A DNA stretch of 64,000 nucleotides, from the NCBI RefSeq assembly GCF_001685395.1, contig NZ_CP014167.1:749501-813500 (forward strand). Reading direction: 5' to 3'. Shown in pieces: positions 30,240 through 37,573 of this stretch. The translations under genes were made by a program, and so were the position numbers. The notes under the pieces were generated by a model. It saw nothing but the letters and a program-made list of their open reading frames with translations. It made no database searches and had not been told where the DNA came from. Position 1 is the stretch's first letter. Each line of letters opens with the position of its first letter. Source of the DNA: Paenibacillus yonginensis (GTDB lineage Bacteria > Bacillota > Bacilli > Paenibacillales > Paenibacillaceae).

Positions 30240-30353
30240 ATGGGTGAAGTAGCAGGAGCAGGTTACGGCGTAGGCGGAGCATTTACTTCAACAGGTGCAA
30301 TTTTGGTATTGTTTATTTTGCTGGTTATCATTTCCCGCGCTTGGCTGCTGTAA
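30240..30353 (+). CDS. yjcZ: YjcZ family sporulation small protein
   Basis: A 37-residue peptide: a Gly-rich N-terminus (GAGYGVGGAF) and a single C-terminal membrane helix (AILVLFILLVIISRAWLL). This is the YjcZ/YrzE-like sporulation small membrane protein pattern in Bacillales. ATG 30240 has AGAGGAGGTCG upstream. The open frame extends upstream, but those residues have no family resemblance. A strong terminator follows. Confidence 0.88.
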   Translation: MGEVAGAGYGVGGAFTSTGAILVLFILLVIISRAWLL

Positions 30354-30386
30354 TATCGGCTGAGCACTAAGGAAGAAGTGTCTTCT

Positions 30387-30422
30387 ACCCCCTTGCTGCC
30401 CGAAGCAGCGAGGGGGTTTTTA
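30387..30422 (+). terminator. intrinsic terminator after yjcZ
   Basis: ACCCCCTTGCTGC pairs with GCAGCGAGGGGGT around a CCGAA loop and is followed by TTTTT. Confidence 0.9.
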
Positions 30423-30448
30423 GCGGAAGAAATAAATGACAAAAAAAG

Positions 30449-30478
30449 TTGACAAGCTTTTGACTCCCGTGATATTAT
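30449..30478 (+). promoter_or_regulatory. sigma-A promoter of tRNA-Leu
   Basis: TTGACA (30449-30454) and TATTAT (30473-30478) are separated by 18 bp and lie about 50 bp before the tRNA. Confidence 0.75.
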
Positions 30479-30529
30479 CTATCTTGTCGCTGCTGAAGTT
30501 ACTGAGTAACAAACAGCAACAATAATTAT

Positions 30530-30614
30530 GCGGTTGTGGCGGAATTGGCAGACGCGCACGGTTCAGGTCCGTGTGGGCTAACCCCCCGTGGAGGTTCGAG
30601 TCCTCTCAACCGCA
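30530..30614 (+). tRNA. tRNA-Leu (CAG anticodon)
   Basis: An 85-nt type II tRNA. The acceptor arms GCGGTTG and CAACCGC pair fully, followed by an A discriminator. The anticodon stem CACGG/CCGTG encloses TTCAGGT, giving anticodon CAG for leucine CUG codons. The long variable arm and the GGTTCGAGTCC T arm are normal. CCA is not encoded in full (A then TCC). Confidence 0.96.
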
Positions 30615-30624
30615 TCCTTTAAAG

Positions 30625-30669
30625 AAAAGCCCGTGAGTTTCCTTTATGGAAGCTCACGGGCTTTTTTTA
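30625..30669 (+). terminator. intrinsic terminator after tRNA-Leu
   Basis: AAAGCCCGTGAG pairs with CTCACGGGCTTT, followed by TTTTT. Confidence 0.9.
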
Positions 30670-31023
30670 ATTTTGAATCCGGGAGGCGGATCTTGGAACT
30701 GCGGATTTAATCAAACGTCAACTTGTACAAAGGAAAGAATTGAAATAAAGAAAAGCTATTCGCTACCTGTGGGACTGCCCCCTGTCTTTTCGGGCCATTT
30801 GTTGAGGGCTGTCCACAGATCGGATCATTAAAGGACATGAACGACTTCGGCATGCAAATACCTTTTGCTTTGTTCTCCGCATGTAAATCAATACGCGAAA
30901 AAGATTTAATAATAATTTAATAAATTCCTTATGACGGCTTAATTTCAATTATCAGCGGCCAAATCTATAATTCAATTACAGCAAATAACACACCAAAATT
31001 ATAGGAAATGGGGAGTTTTTAAG
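30670..31023 (+). other. 354-bp gap before the DM13 lipoprotein
   Basis: No gene is visible here. A TATAAT at 30966-30971 may be the -10 element for the next gene, but no good -35 element accompanies it. The segment from about 30890 is strongly AT-rich. Confidence 0.4.
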
Positions 31024-31467
31024 ATGAAAAAGCTTTGGATGGCAGGAGCAACAATGATGGTTACGGCGGCAGTGCTTGCCGGATGCGGTTCGGGAAAGGA
31101 GGCGGCGAATACGTCACCTGCAGCCTCAGCCGAGGTGCAGGCTTCAACGCCGGCAGCCTCAGCCGCGGCAGCAGTCGCTAAAACCGGGATGTTGAGCCCA
31201 ATCGGCAAGGAAGTATCGCAAGGCAACATAGAAATCAAAGACGGAAAATTGATGCTCACCAACTTTAAAACCTCGGAAGGTCCGGATCTGCACATCTATT
31301 TGGCCAAGGGGCAGGACATAGCTACAGGAAAAAGCCTCGGTAAAATTGACCTGAAGCAATCGGAGCAAACCTTCGATCTGGCCGGCGCCGATCCGGAGGA
31401 ATACGATTCCGTCGTCATCTACTGCAACAAGGCGCATGTGGCATTTGGCGCGGCCGACCTGAAATAA
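31024..31467 (+). CDS. DM13 domain-containing lipoprotein
   Basis: A 147-residue secreted lipoprotein: signal peptide with lipobox LAGC (cysteine near residue 21), an Ala/Ser-rich spacer to about residue 55, and a DM13 domain (residues about 60-147) ending in VVIYCNKAHVAFGAADL. The conserved cysteine in IYC is present. DM13 domains are proposed to have redox or electron-transfer roles. GGGGAG precedes the ATG. A DoxX-like gene follows 145 bp later, suggesting a redox or oxidative-stress theme. Confidence 0.88.
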   Translation: MKKLWMAGATMMVTAAVLAGCGSGKEAANTSPAASAEVQASTPAASAAAAVAKTGMLSPIGKEVSQGNIEIKDGKLMLTNFKTSEGPDLHIYLAKGQDIATGKSLGKIDLKQSEQTFDLAGADPEEYDSVVIYCNKAHVAFGAADLK

Positions 31468-31611
31468 CGTTTCCGGGGGCCTCTTCTGGACGATAAAGGA
31501 GAAGCCCTCGAATCATTATCCAGGAATATGCCGGGAAAAGCACCGGGGAAATACCGAAAAGATAACGAAGGTACGTTCGAAAGGCATTAGAAACAGAAAG
31601 GCGGTGTTACG

Positions 31612-32070
31612 GTGAAAGTCATTTATCTTCTGGCCGGATATGGGTTTAGCCTGCTTCGGGTAGTGTTTGGATTGATGTGGTTCAAGTCCGGCTATGCCAA
31701 AATTTCCGGGGGGTTTGGCGTGGAAAGTCTGGTTCCGGTTGTTGCCGCTAATGCCGATTCACCGGTGTGGTATAAGCATTTTTTTGCCCAGGTGGTAGGT
31801 CCGTATGCGAATGTGTTTGATCTGGTCATTCCTATTGGAGAGATGCTGATCGGAGTAGGTCTGGTGCTCGGACTGCTGGCAGTGCCGGCAATTGTCATGT
31901 CAGTGTTCGTTAATGTAAACTATATCCTGGCGGATATGATCTTTACTTATCCAGCCGAAATCATGCTTGCGGTCATTTTGTTAGTGGGCCATAAGTTCAG
32001 CACCGCTGTAAGCATAGAGCGCTGGCTTTACCCGAAATGGAAAAATCGCAGGCTGGACACGGGGATGTGA
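31612..32070 (+). CDS. DoxX-like membrane protein
   Basis: A 152-residue protein with four membrane helices. The N-terminal LLRVVFGLMWFKSGYAKI, followed later by IGEMLIGVGLVLGLLAVPA, is typical of the DoxX/DoxD (thiosulfate:quinone oxidoreductase large subunit) family. The catalytic activity is not shown for most members. The start is GTG at 31612 with AAAGGCGG upstream. Its stop codon overlaps the likely start of the response regulator that follows, so the genes form an operon. Confidence 0.82.
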   Translation: MKVIYLLAGYGFSLLRVVFGLMWFKSGYAKISGGFGVESLVPVVAANADSPVWYKHFFAQVVGPYANVFDLVIPIGEMLIGVGLVLGLLAVPAIVMSVFVNVNYILADMIFTYPAEIMLAVILLVGHKFSTAVSIERWLYPKWKNRRLDTGM

Positions 32071-32777
32071 CCGTATTGTCTTCTATTTTAATTGTTGATG
32101 ATGAAAGGCCAATTGTAGAGATTTGCCAGTTGTATTTACGAAATGAAGGATATACGGTTTACACCGCCAGCAACGGCGAAGAAGCGGAGGAAATGGTCCG
32201 GAACCATCCGATTGATTTCATCGTGATTGATGTGATGATGCCAAAGAAAAATGGCTATGAGTTTATTGAAATGCTTCATCATGAAGGGATGGATATCCCT
32301 TTTTTATATTTGACGGCGCTGAATCAGGAGAAGGATACGTTGTACGGCCTTGCACTGGGAGCAGACGATTATATTACCAAGCCCTTTAGCCCTAGGGAGC
32401 TGGCCTTCCGTATTAAAAATATATTGAAGCGGGTTAATAAATTTAAACAGACCGAGGTTCGTTTTTTGCGCGAGAAAGAACTTTATTTGAACAAGGATGA
32501 GCGCGAAGCCCGCCTATATGGAGAAATACTTGATTTGACGAACAAAGAGTTTGATTTGCTGTGGACCCTGGTCGAAGAGAAGCATCGCGTATTGTCTAAA
32601 TCCGAGCTGCTGAAAAAGGTATGGGGTTACGAATATTACGAGGACGCCGCCACGGTTAATGTTCATATTCATCATTTACGCGAAAAACTGGCTGCTTTGG
32701 ATAAAGGAAACACGCTGTCCATCAAGACGGTATGGGGCATTGGTTACCAATTCAAGGGAGAGGAGGGGGAGCAATAA
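32067..32777 (+). CDS. OmpR-family response regulator
   Basis: A receiver domain (VDDERPI, phospho-aspartate in FIVIDVMMPKKNGYEF, T in YLTAL, K in ITKPFSP) is followed by a winged-helix domain with LTNKEFDLLWTL and TVNVHIHHLREKL, about 236 residues. The GTG at 32067 overlaps the previous stop and gives a natural N-terminus; TTG at 32076 is an alternative, and the choice is not certain. It is paired with the kinase one base downstream. The stimulus is unknown; linkage to the DoxX and DM13 genes hints at a redox signal. Confidence 0.9.
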   Translation: MTVLSSILIVDDERPIVEICQLYLRNEGYTVYTASNGEEAEEMVRNHPIDFIVIDVMMPKKNGYEFIEMLHHEGMDIPFLYLTALNQEKDTLYGLALGADDYITKPFSPRELAFRIKNILKRVNKFKQTEVRFLREKELYLNKDEREARLYGEILDLTNKEFDLLWTLVEEKHRVLSKSELLKKVWGYEYYEDAATVNVHIHHLREKLAALDKGNTLSIKTVWGIGYQFKGEEGEQ

Positions 32778-32778
32778 T

Positions 32779-33828
32779 ATGAAGCTGCGAACCGTCCTGC
32801 TGCTTTCTTATTTGGCTAGTTTATGTGTGGTAACGCTGCTGCTGTTTGGCGCTTACCAGCAAATGTTTCTGGATTATAATAAGCTAAAAATGGCTATGGC
32901 CATTACGATATCATCCAGTGTGTTATCCTTGTTGATCAACTCCTTTTTTATTTTTCCGATGGCTAAAGCGATCGCCCGGCTGAATAAACAAAGCCAGGCT
33001 ATTGCCAAGGGAGAGTATGACATTAGCGTTACGGAAAGCCGTACCCTCGAGCTTCATGAATTGGGAAAGTCGCTGCATATGATGGCCCAGGAAATCAAGG
33101 AAAAAATCACTGCGCTTCAGCAAGAGGAAAGCAGGCGCAATGAATTGATTGCCAATCTGTCGCATGACATCAAAACGCCGTTAGCTTCCATTCGTTCATA
33201 TTCGGAAGCGCTGCTTGACGGGATGGTACATAAGCCGGATGACGTCCGCAGCTATTTGCTTGGTATCGGAGAGCAAACCGAACGGGTCGTATCCTTTGCC
33301 AATGAGCTCTTCTCCATCGCGGCCATTGACCAGAAAAATATTGAAATCAGCATGGAAATTTTGTGGCTTGATCAGCTTTTGGTGAACACACTGCAAACCT
33401 TTGAGGCGCAAATCGTGAAGGAGAACCGAACAATCGAAGTCAAGATCAGCGAGGAGTGCGTTTCGGTTTATACGGACAAAACCTGCATGGAGCGGATCTT
33501 ATACAATCTGATCGGAAACGCAATCAAATTCTCCAGACCGGGGACAACCATTTGGCTAAATATATATAATGACAGAGATTCTACCTGTTTTGAAGTAAAG
33601 GATGAAGGAACCGGAATTCCTTCCGAAAGGCTAAACCGGATTTTTGACCGGTTTTACCGGGTAGAGGAATCGCGCAATCAAATGTATGGAGGGGCCGGCA
33701 TCGGCCTTGCCATCGCGAGAGAGCTGACAGAACTGTTACAGGGCCAAATTTCGGCAACCTCTGTTTATGGAGCCGGAAGCACATTTACGGTCCGCCTTCC
33801 GAACCACCCCGATTTCGGTAAAGAGTAG
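32779..33828 (+). CDS. sensor histidine kinase
   Basis: A 349-residue kinase with two membrane helices (about residues 5-25 and 38-60), almost no extracytoplasmic domain, a HAMP-like segment, HisKA (LIANLSHDIKTPLASIRSYSE) and HATPase motifs (NLIGNAIKFS, DEGTGIP, GGAGIGLAIA). The short external loop suggests sensing within or near the membrane. AGGAGGGGG precedes ATG 32779, one base after the regulator's stop codon, so the pair is coupled. Confidence 0.9.
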   Translation: MKLRTVLLLSYLASLCVVTLLLFGAYQQMFLDYNKLKMAMAITISSSVLSLLINSFFIFPMAKAIARLNKQSQAIAKGEYDISVTESRTLELHELGKSLHMMAQEIKEKITALQQEESRRNELIANLSHDIKTPLASIRSYSEALLDGMVHKPDDVRSYLLGIGEQTERVVSFANELFSIAAIDQKNIEISMEILWLDQLLVNTLQTFEAQIVKENRTIEVKISEECVSVYTDKTCMERILYNLIGNAIKFSRPGTTIWLNIYNDRDSTCFEVKDEGTGIPSERLNRIFDRFYRVEESRNQMYGGAGIGLAIARELTELLQGQISATSVYGAGSTFTVRLPNHPDFGKE

Positions 33829-33920
33829 AGAGTAAAGCAATCCCATGTATTCAAATTTCACAGTTGGCGCAAGCACTTTCTCTCTCATTTGCGCCTGAGA
33901 AAATTTATAATAAAATAGTA

Positions 33921-33949
33921 TTGACATGTCCCAGTATTTTCTGTAATAT
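33921..33949 (+). promoter_or_regulatory. promoter of the interrupted tRNA-Ala locus
   Basis: TTGACA (33921-33926), 17 bp spacer and TAATAT (33944-33949) form a near-consensus sigma-A promoter 40 bp before the tRNA-Ala 5' half. After the insertion it would drive the complete tRNA-Ala carried by the islet. Confidence 0.85.
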
Positions 33950-33989
33950 TTAGAAGTCGCCTCTGAAAAGACGACGATATACGAAATGA

Positions 33990-34016
33990 GGGGCCTTAGC
34001 TCAGCTGGGAGAGCGC
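33990..34016 (+). pseudogene. 5' part of interrupted tRNA-Ala(GGC)
   Basis: The 27 nt run from the acceptor strand GGGGCCT through the D arm (AGCTCAGCTGGGAGAGC) and stop before the anticodon stem. The sequence that follows, ATTGTACACTACG, is not tRNA. The missing 3' part is found at 37377-37422: AGGCTCC there pairs with GGGGCCT here, including the G3-U70 pair that marks alanine tRNAs. Confidence 0.85.
34006..34016 (+). repeat. left copy of the 11-bp islet boundary repeat
   Basis: TGGGAGAGCGC here is identical to 37366-37376 and in both places belongs to the tRNA-Ala D arm. It is the likely crossover or target core of the islet. Confidence 0.7.
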
Positions 34017-34087
34017 CATTGTACACTACGATAACCAGTAAAATAGTTAATAAAAATAATTAAAGCAAAGTATCATCATCTAGTTTA

Positions 34088-34162
34088 GGGGCGTTAGTTC
34101 AGTGGGAGAACGCTTCGCTGGCAGCGAAGAGGTCAGGGGTTCGACCCCCCTACGCTCCACCA
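34088..34162 (+). tRNA. tRNA-Ala (GGC anticodon), carried by the islet
   Basis: A complete 75-nt tRNA including an encoded CCA. The acceptor arms GGGGCGT and ACGCTCC pair with G3-U70, the alanine identity element. The anticodon stem CTTCG/CGAAG holds the loop CTGGCAG, giving anticodon GGC. It decodes the same codons as the interrupted gene but differs at several places, including the D arm (TGGGAGAACGC instead of TGGGAGAGCGC). It lies 72 bp behind the broken gene's 5' part under the same promoter. Confidence 0.95.
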
Positions 34163-34172
34163 TAATAAAAAA

Positions 34173-34203
34173 AACAAGACCTGCCATTGGCAGGTCTTTT
34201 GAG
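34173..34203 (+). terminator. intrinsic terminator after the carried tRNA-Ala
   Basis: AAGACCTGCC and GGCAGGTCTT form a perfect stem around ATT, followed by TTT. Confidence 0.9.
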
Positions 34204-34365
34204 TTTAAGTATTTATTTTTATCTTCCCCTCTAATTGACCTCGCTGAAAATAACCAATATTCATAGTGGTAATACACATGGTTTCATACTTAGTCTTAGT
34301 AATTATTATGGACTTTTCGTGTATACTAAAACTACGACAAGTAGCTTCATCAAGCTTGTTATGAA

Positions 34366-34420
34366 GCATTCATTAGTGTAAGAACGCTTCGATTGCTGCG
34401 AAATAAAAAGATCAGTACGT
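34366..34420 (+). pseudogene. decayed tRNA-Ala-like fragment
   Basis: TTAGTGTAAGAACGCTTCG matches the D arm and anticodon stem of the carried tRNA (TCAGTGGGAGAACGCTTCG) at 16 of 19 bases. It continues as ATTGCTGCGAA, which would form the anticodon loop with TGC, and then GATCAG, like GGTCAG of the variable region. The acceptor and T arms are not recognisable. It lies 200 bp inside the islet. Confidence 0.45.
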
Positions 34421-34423
34421 AAA

Positions 34424-34461
34424 AAGATGATTTCCGTATAATTGAAATCATCTTTTTTACG
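34424..34461. terminator. bidirectional terminator downstream of herA
   Basis: AAAAAGATGATTTC pairs with GAAATCATCTTTTTT. The A-rich left side serves herA on the minus strand. Confidence 0.85.
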
Positions 34462-34473
34462 GTGTTTCATTTG

Positions 34474-36219
34474 CTATTTTTGCATACTCTGCATTCTCCA
34501 GGACTTCACTGCACTTAATATCGTATTATCCTTGCCACATTGTTTCCATTCATCCCAAAAGTCAATAGTACTACTATTAGGCTTATTGTTTGGTTCCGCG
34601 ATTCTTATCCTACTTGGTAACAAACATGAGTCACCAACAACTAGAGCTTCCCCGGTATCTAACACTGGCAATAATTCAGAAAATCCTCCTAGACTATCTG
34701 GTAATAATCTTTTTATTACATTTTGATCCTCAACATTTGACAATCTTAGAGCTACAAAATTATTACATTGACTAAGTATTGTTTTATTCAACTCAGAAGG
34801 CCTTTGACTAATTACTACAAGGCCTACCCCATATTTTCTGCCTTCTTTTGCTATTCTCTCAAAATACCTTTGGGACGTATCATAAGATCCGGTACCGCTA
34901 GCATTACTAGGAATGTATAAATGAGCTTCGTCACATAACAATGCTATAGGATGTCTTTGTGATTTATCTGTCCATTGTTGAATCGAGAAAACCAAACTAG
35001 CTACACGTCCTACCACCATTGAAAGGATATCGGAAGGTACCTCAGAAAAATTTATTACTTTTACTCCACCTTTTTTATCACTTTGGTTATCTCTTCCGGA
35101 TAATAAAGCCTGTGCTAACTCGTTTAACCAAGACAATGTGTTAACTTCTTTTGGTGGATCCATCATAAATGCAAGTCGTCGATCGGACTTTTTGTTTTCC
35201 AATCTTGCAATAAATCTGCTCAATTTTCCGTGGAATTCTCCTTGTTTCTCCCCCCTTGTTCCAGCAACCATTTCAGTATTTAATCTATTTAATTCCTCTA
35301 ATACATAATCTAAATCATATGGAATCGGACTATCTACAGTAAAATTATCAATCATCTCAGATCCATCGTTTTCCTTAAGAAATTTCATTTTTGCAGAAAT
35401 CACAGTCCGAGATAAAATCATCGATTGATTTGGTGCATTTTGGTCACTTCTATCCACTAGCATACTTGTCATATCTTCGTACCCTAATAACCAGTAAGGA
35501 AAGTATAAAATTCCATTTCTAATACTGTCTCCACCATTGGTAATTTCCTTTGGCCCAGCAACTTTAAAATGCTTGATGCCCTCGCTCTTTAAATCACTGT
35601 ACTCGCCATGAAGGTCAAATAATATTGCATTTGAATTAGGCAAATCTGCTATTTGTTCAACTAATCTTGCAGTAGTCCATGATTTACCTGATCCGGTACT
35701 TCCGACAATAACTGCATGTCGTTGAAAAAATTTGTTTGCATCTAAATAAGCAACAGCTTCTTCATCTAGTGTATAATTGCCGAGACTAAGAGAATCTTCT
35801 TGATCCGCTGATTGAAAAGAAATAGCTTGCATAAATAAGGATAACTTCTCCCCTTCAATTGGATAACAATCAGCATCGATTTCAGGAACGGTCTCAAGAG
35901 TTCGCCTAAAAACATTTGGTTTATCTAAGAGTTTATCAAAAAGGGTTCCAATTAGTGTAATTCTAACCGAATTATTCTCATAAAATATATCGCTATCGTT
36001 CTCTTCGTTATTTTCCAATGTTCCATCAAGCTTTCTAATAATTTTATGTATGATTCCAATTAAGTGTTGTCCAGCTCTACTACTTCTAAGACACACCAAT
36101 CGGTTTACCTGCATTTTCCTAAGAACATCAACATTATTTACTATTAATGTAACACTTGCAGTGTCTACTGCTACTACCCTACCTAAAACTTCATCCTCGG
36201 AGTATTCAAATATTGTCAA
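34474..36219 (-). CDS. herA: HerA-type ATPase of a HerA-SIR2 defence system
   Basis: A 581-residue hexameric-type DNA-translocating ATPase. The N-terminus (about 1-110) fits a HAS-barrel, Walker A is GSTGSGKSWTTARL near residue 172, Walker B is IALLCDEAHLYIP near 430, and KEGRKYGVGLVVISQRPSEL carries the sensor and arginine-finger region. HerA paired with SIR2 is the composition of the HerA-SIR2 (Nezha) anti-phage system, in which the complex degrades NAD when phage infect. The TTG start at 36219 has GAGGAGG seven bases upstream. The gene follows the SIR2 gene by 13 bp in the same operon and ends at a strong terminator. Confidence 0.9.
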   Translation of the reverse strand: MTIFEYSEDEVLGRVVAVDTASVTLIVNNVDVLRKMQVNRLVCLRSSRAGQHLIGIIHKIIRKLDGTLENNEENDSDIFYENNSVRITLIGTLFDKLLDKPNVFRRTLETVPEIDADCYPIEGEKLSLFMQAISFQSADQEDSLSLGNYTLDEEAVAYLDANKFFQRHAVIVGSTGSGKSWTTARLVEQIADLPNSNAILFDLHGEYSDLKSEGIKHFKVAGPKEITNGGDSIRNGILYFPYWLLGYEDMTSMLVDRSDQNAPNQSMILSRTVISAKMKFLKENDGSEMIDNFTVDSPIPYDLDYVLEELNRLNTEMVAGTRGEKQGEFHGKLSRFIARLENKKSDRRLAFMMDPPKEVNTLSWLNELAQALLSGRDNQSDKKGGVKVINFSEVPSDILSMVVGRVASLVFSIQQWTDKSQRHPIALLCDEAHLYIPSNASGTGSYDTSQRYFERIAKEGRKYGVGLVVISQRPSELNKTILSQCNNFVALRLSNVEDQNVIKRLLPDSLGGFSELLPVLDTGEALVVGDSCLLPSRIRIAEPNNKPNSSTIDFWDEWKQCGKDNTILSAVKSWRMQSMQK

Positions 36220-36232
36220 ATTTAATCCTCCT

Positions 36233-37280
36233 CTATATCACTAGCTTAATTAATTCCTCAAGAGACCAAAACGATAGTTCTTCGATTATTTCTTCTTTAT
36301 CTGAAAAAACAATTCTTGTACCGCTCTTAAATTCTTCAATACCAAAAACAGTTGAGGATGTTGCACTCTTAATAAATCTCATCCCACTGTCGGACAGTTT
36401 CTTTGTAGCAATTAGAATAGGCGTCTTGCCTTGTCTCATCTTGTCTATTAATTTAGGTTGAATATGGTTATCATTAAATCCATAACCTACACACAATATT
36501 GAATTTGCATTTTCAAATGCAGAATCAGCCCTTGCTATAATGCTCCTAAACGGTTCATTATGTGTATGCTCATATTTTCTAATGCCCGGTGTAACCATTA
36601 ATGGGACCATTTCAATAGAATCCATTATGTTATCTGGTACACAAATTACTCCAGAATCATCTGTTAAAAACCAGTCAAGGGAACCATGAACCTTTAAAAG
36701 TTCAACTTTTTCATAAGTTGCACTAGGTAGCCCTCTAAATGTTTTCTGATATTCACCAAAAAAAACCGTTATTCATGCTAAGAAATGCTTGATCAATAGC
36801 GTATTCAGCTAAACGGTCATAATTTGTTGTAACCACCTTTATTTTTTGATTAGCAGTCCTTCCAAGATGTTGTAAGAGTCTTCCAAGAGGTAATGTTATT
36901 TCGTTTCTAATAACTTTTTGAAAAACCGTTATATCATGTGCCAATATTAAGTCCCTTGTCTTTTTTACTATTTCTCTTTCAAGTTCTCTAGATAGTGATA
37001 CCTCGTGAAGTGCACTTTCAAGATCCTTCCCTGATTGAATTGCTGTAATAAAATCTGACCATCTAGCTTCATCCTTTGGTTCAGGCCTTATAATGTCGAT
37101 TAAATACTTGGCCAATTGCGGCATTCCTGCATAACCATATGCGGCTGATGCTCCACTACCCAATACAGTTACCGGGACTAAAGATATACAGCGTTGAATC
37201 AACTTTAAGCTACTCTCTGAAATATTATGCCTCAGGATAATCCCCCCAAAAAAATCCCCAACAAGTAAGTATTTCGACAC
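36233..37280 (-). pseudogene. sir2: SIR2-family NADase of a HerA-SIR2 system, frame broken at a homopolymer
   Basis: The first part (37280 down to 36753) holds TVLGSGASAAYGYAGMPQ, the NAD-binding motif, and VVTTNYDRLAEYA with the SIR2 asparagine. The frame stops just after a run of eight A on the plus strand (36758-36765). Removing one base continues the protein as GEYQKTFRGLP, VHGSLDW (the catalytic histidine) and then SILCVGYGFNDNHIQPKL in the second part, ending at 36233. The repaired protein would have about 348 residues. A GTG start at 37280 is weakly supported (GAGGG only three bases away). All catalytic features exist, so a read error is likely, but inactivation is possible. Confidence 0.85.
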
Positions 37281-37365
37281 AATCCCTCTTTTTTCCTTTT
37301 TATGTTATAAAATAAACAGAAAATTCTGTATTAATTTTCTTTCATGGTAGTAACCAAGGATAACG
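37281..37365 (-). promoter_or_regulatory. probable promoter region of the SIR2-HerA operon
   Basis: Read on the minus strand, this 85-bp AT-rich stretch contains TATAAC as a -10 candidate and an imperfect palindrome CAGAA-AA-TTCTG (plus strand, about 37317-37328) that could be an operator. No clear -35 element is seen. It lies directly against the tRNA edge. Confidence 0.4.
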
Positions 37366-37422
37366 TGGGAGAGCGCATCGCTGGCAGCGATGAGGTCAGG
37401 GGTTCGATCCCCCTAGGCTCCA
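37366..37422 (+). pseudogene. 3' part of interrupted tRNA-Ala(GGC)
   Basis: It starts with the second copy of TGGGAGAGCGC (37366-37376), followed by the anticodon stem-loop ATCGCTGGCAGCGAT (anticodon GGC), the T arm and the acceptor strand AGGCTCC plus A. CCA is not encoded. It fits the 5' part at 33990-34016 exactly. Without a promoter or 5' half it cannot yield a tRNA. Confidence 0.85.
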
Positions 37423-37504
37423 TAATGAAAAAAGCCTTTAAGCACAAGGAATTCCGAGTGTTTGTAGGCTTTTTTCTATGCTTGGACAGTGATTGTTTCT
37501 CATC

Positions 37505-37533
37505 TTTACAAGCCTGAAATGAGATTCTATAAT
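37505..37533 (+). promoter_or_regulatory. sigma-A promoter of the fusB-like gene
   Basis: TTTACA (37505-37510), a 17-bp spacer and a perfect TATAAT (37528-37533). Transcription from about 37540 would give a leader of about 210 nt. Confidence 0.8.
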
Positions 37534-37573
37534 GTTAACTGTATGTGTAGAAGTTCGAAAGGGGAATCCATAA

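Larger units (their letters stand above)
34017..37376. mobile_element. 3.36-kb tRNA-Ala-integrated islet carrying a HerA-SIR2 system and a replacement tRNA
   Basis: The segment splits a tRNA-Ala gene and has an 11-bp direct repeat at its limits. It is visibly more AT-rich than both flanks. It contains a complete tRNA-Ala(GGC) with terminator, a decayed tRNA-Ala-like sequence, a HerA ATPase gene and a SIR2 gene. GATAAC occurs near both ends (34030-34035 and 37359-37364). No integrase, excisionase or transposase gene lies inside, so mobility would need help in trans or has been lost. Removing the segment regenerates a full 73-nt tRNA-Ala. Confidence 0.75.

Noticed and set aside
34017..37376. 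Reading the split tRNA-Ala as a tRNA intron
   Set aside because: The break is in the D arm, the insert is 3.4 kb with protein genes on the opposite strand, and no group I or II intron features were noticed. Insertion of a genetic element explains it better.
37366..37422. Second complete tRNA at the right islet edge
   Set aside because: Only the end of the D arm through the acceptor strand is present; the preceding bases do not pair as a 5' acceptor strand.
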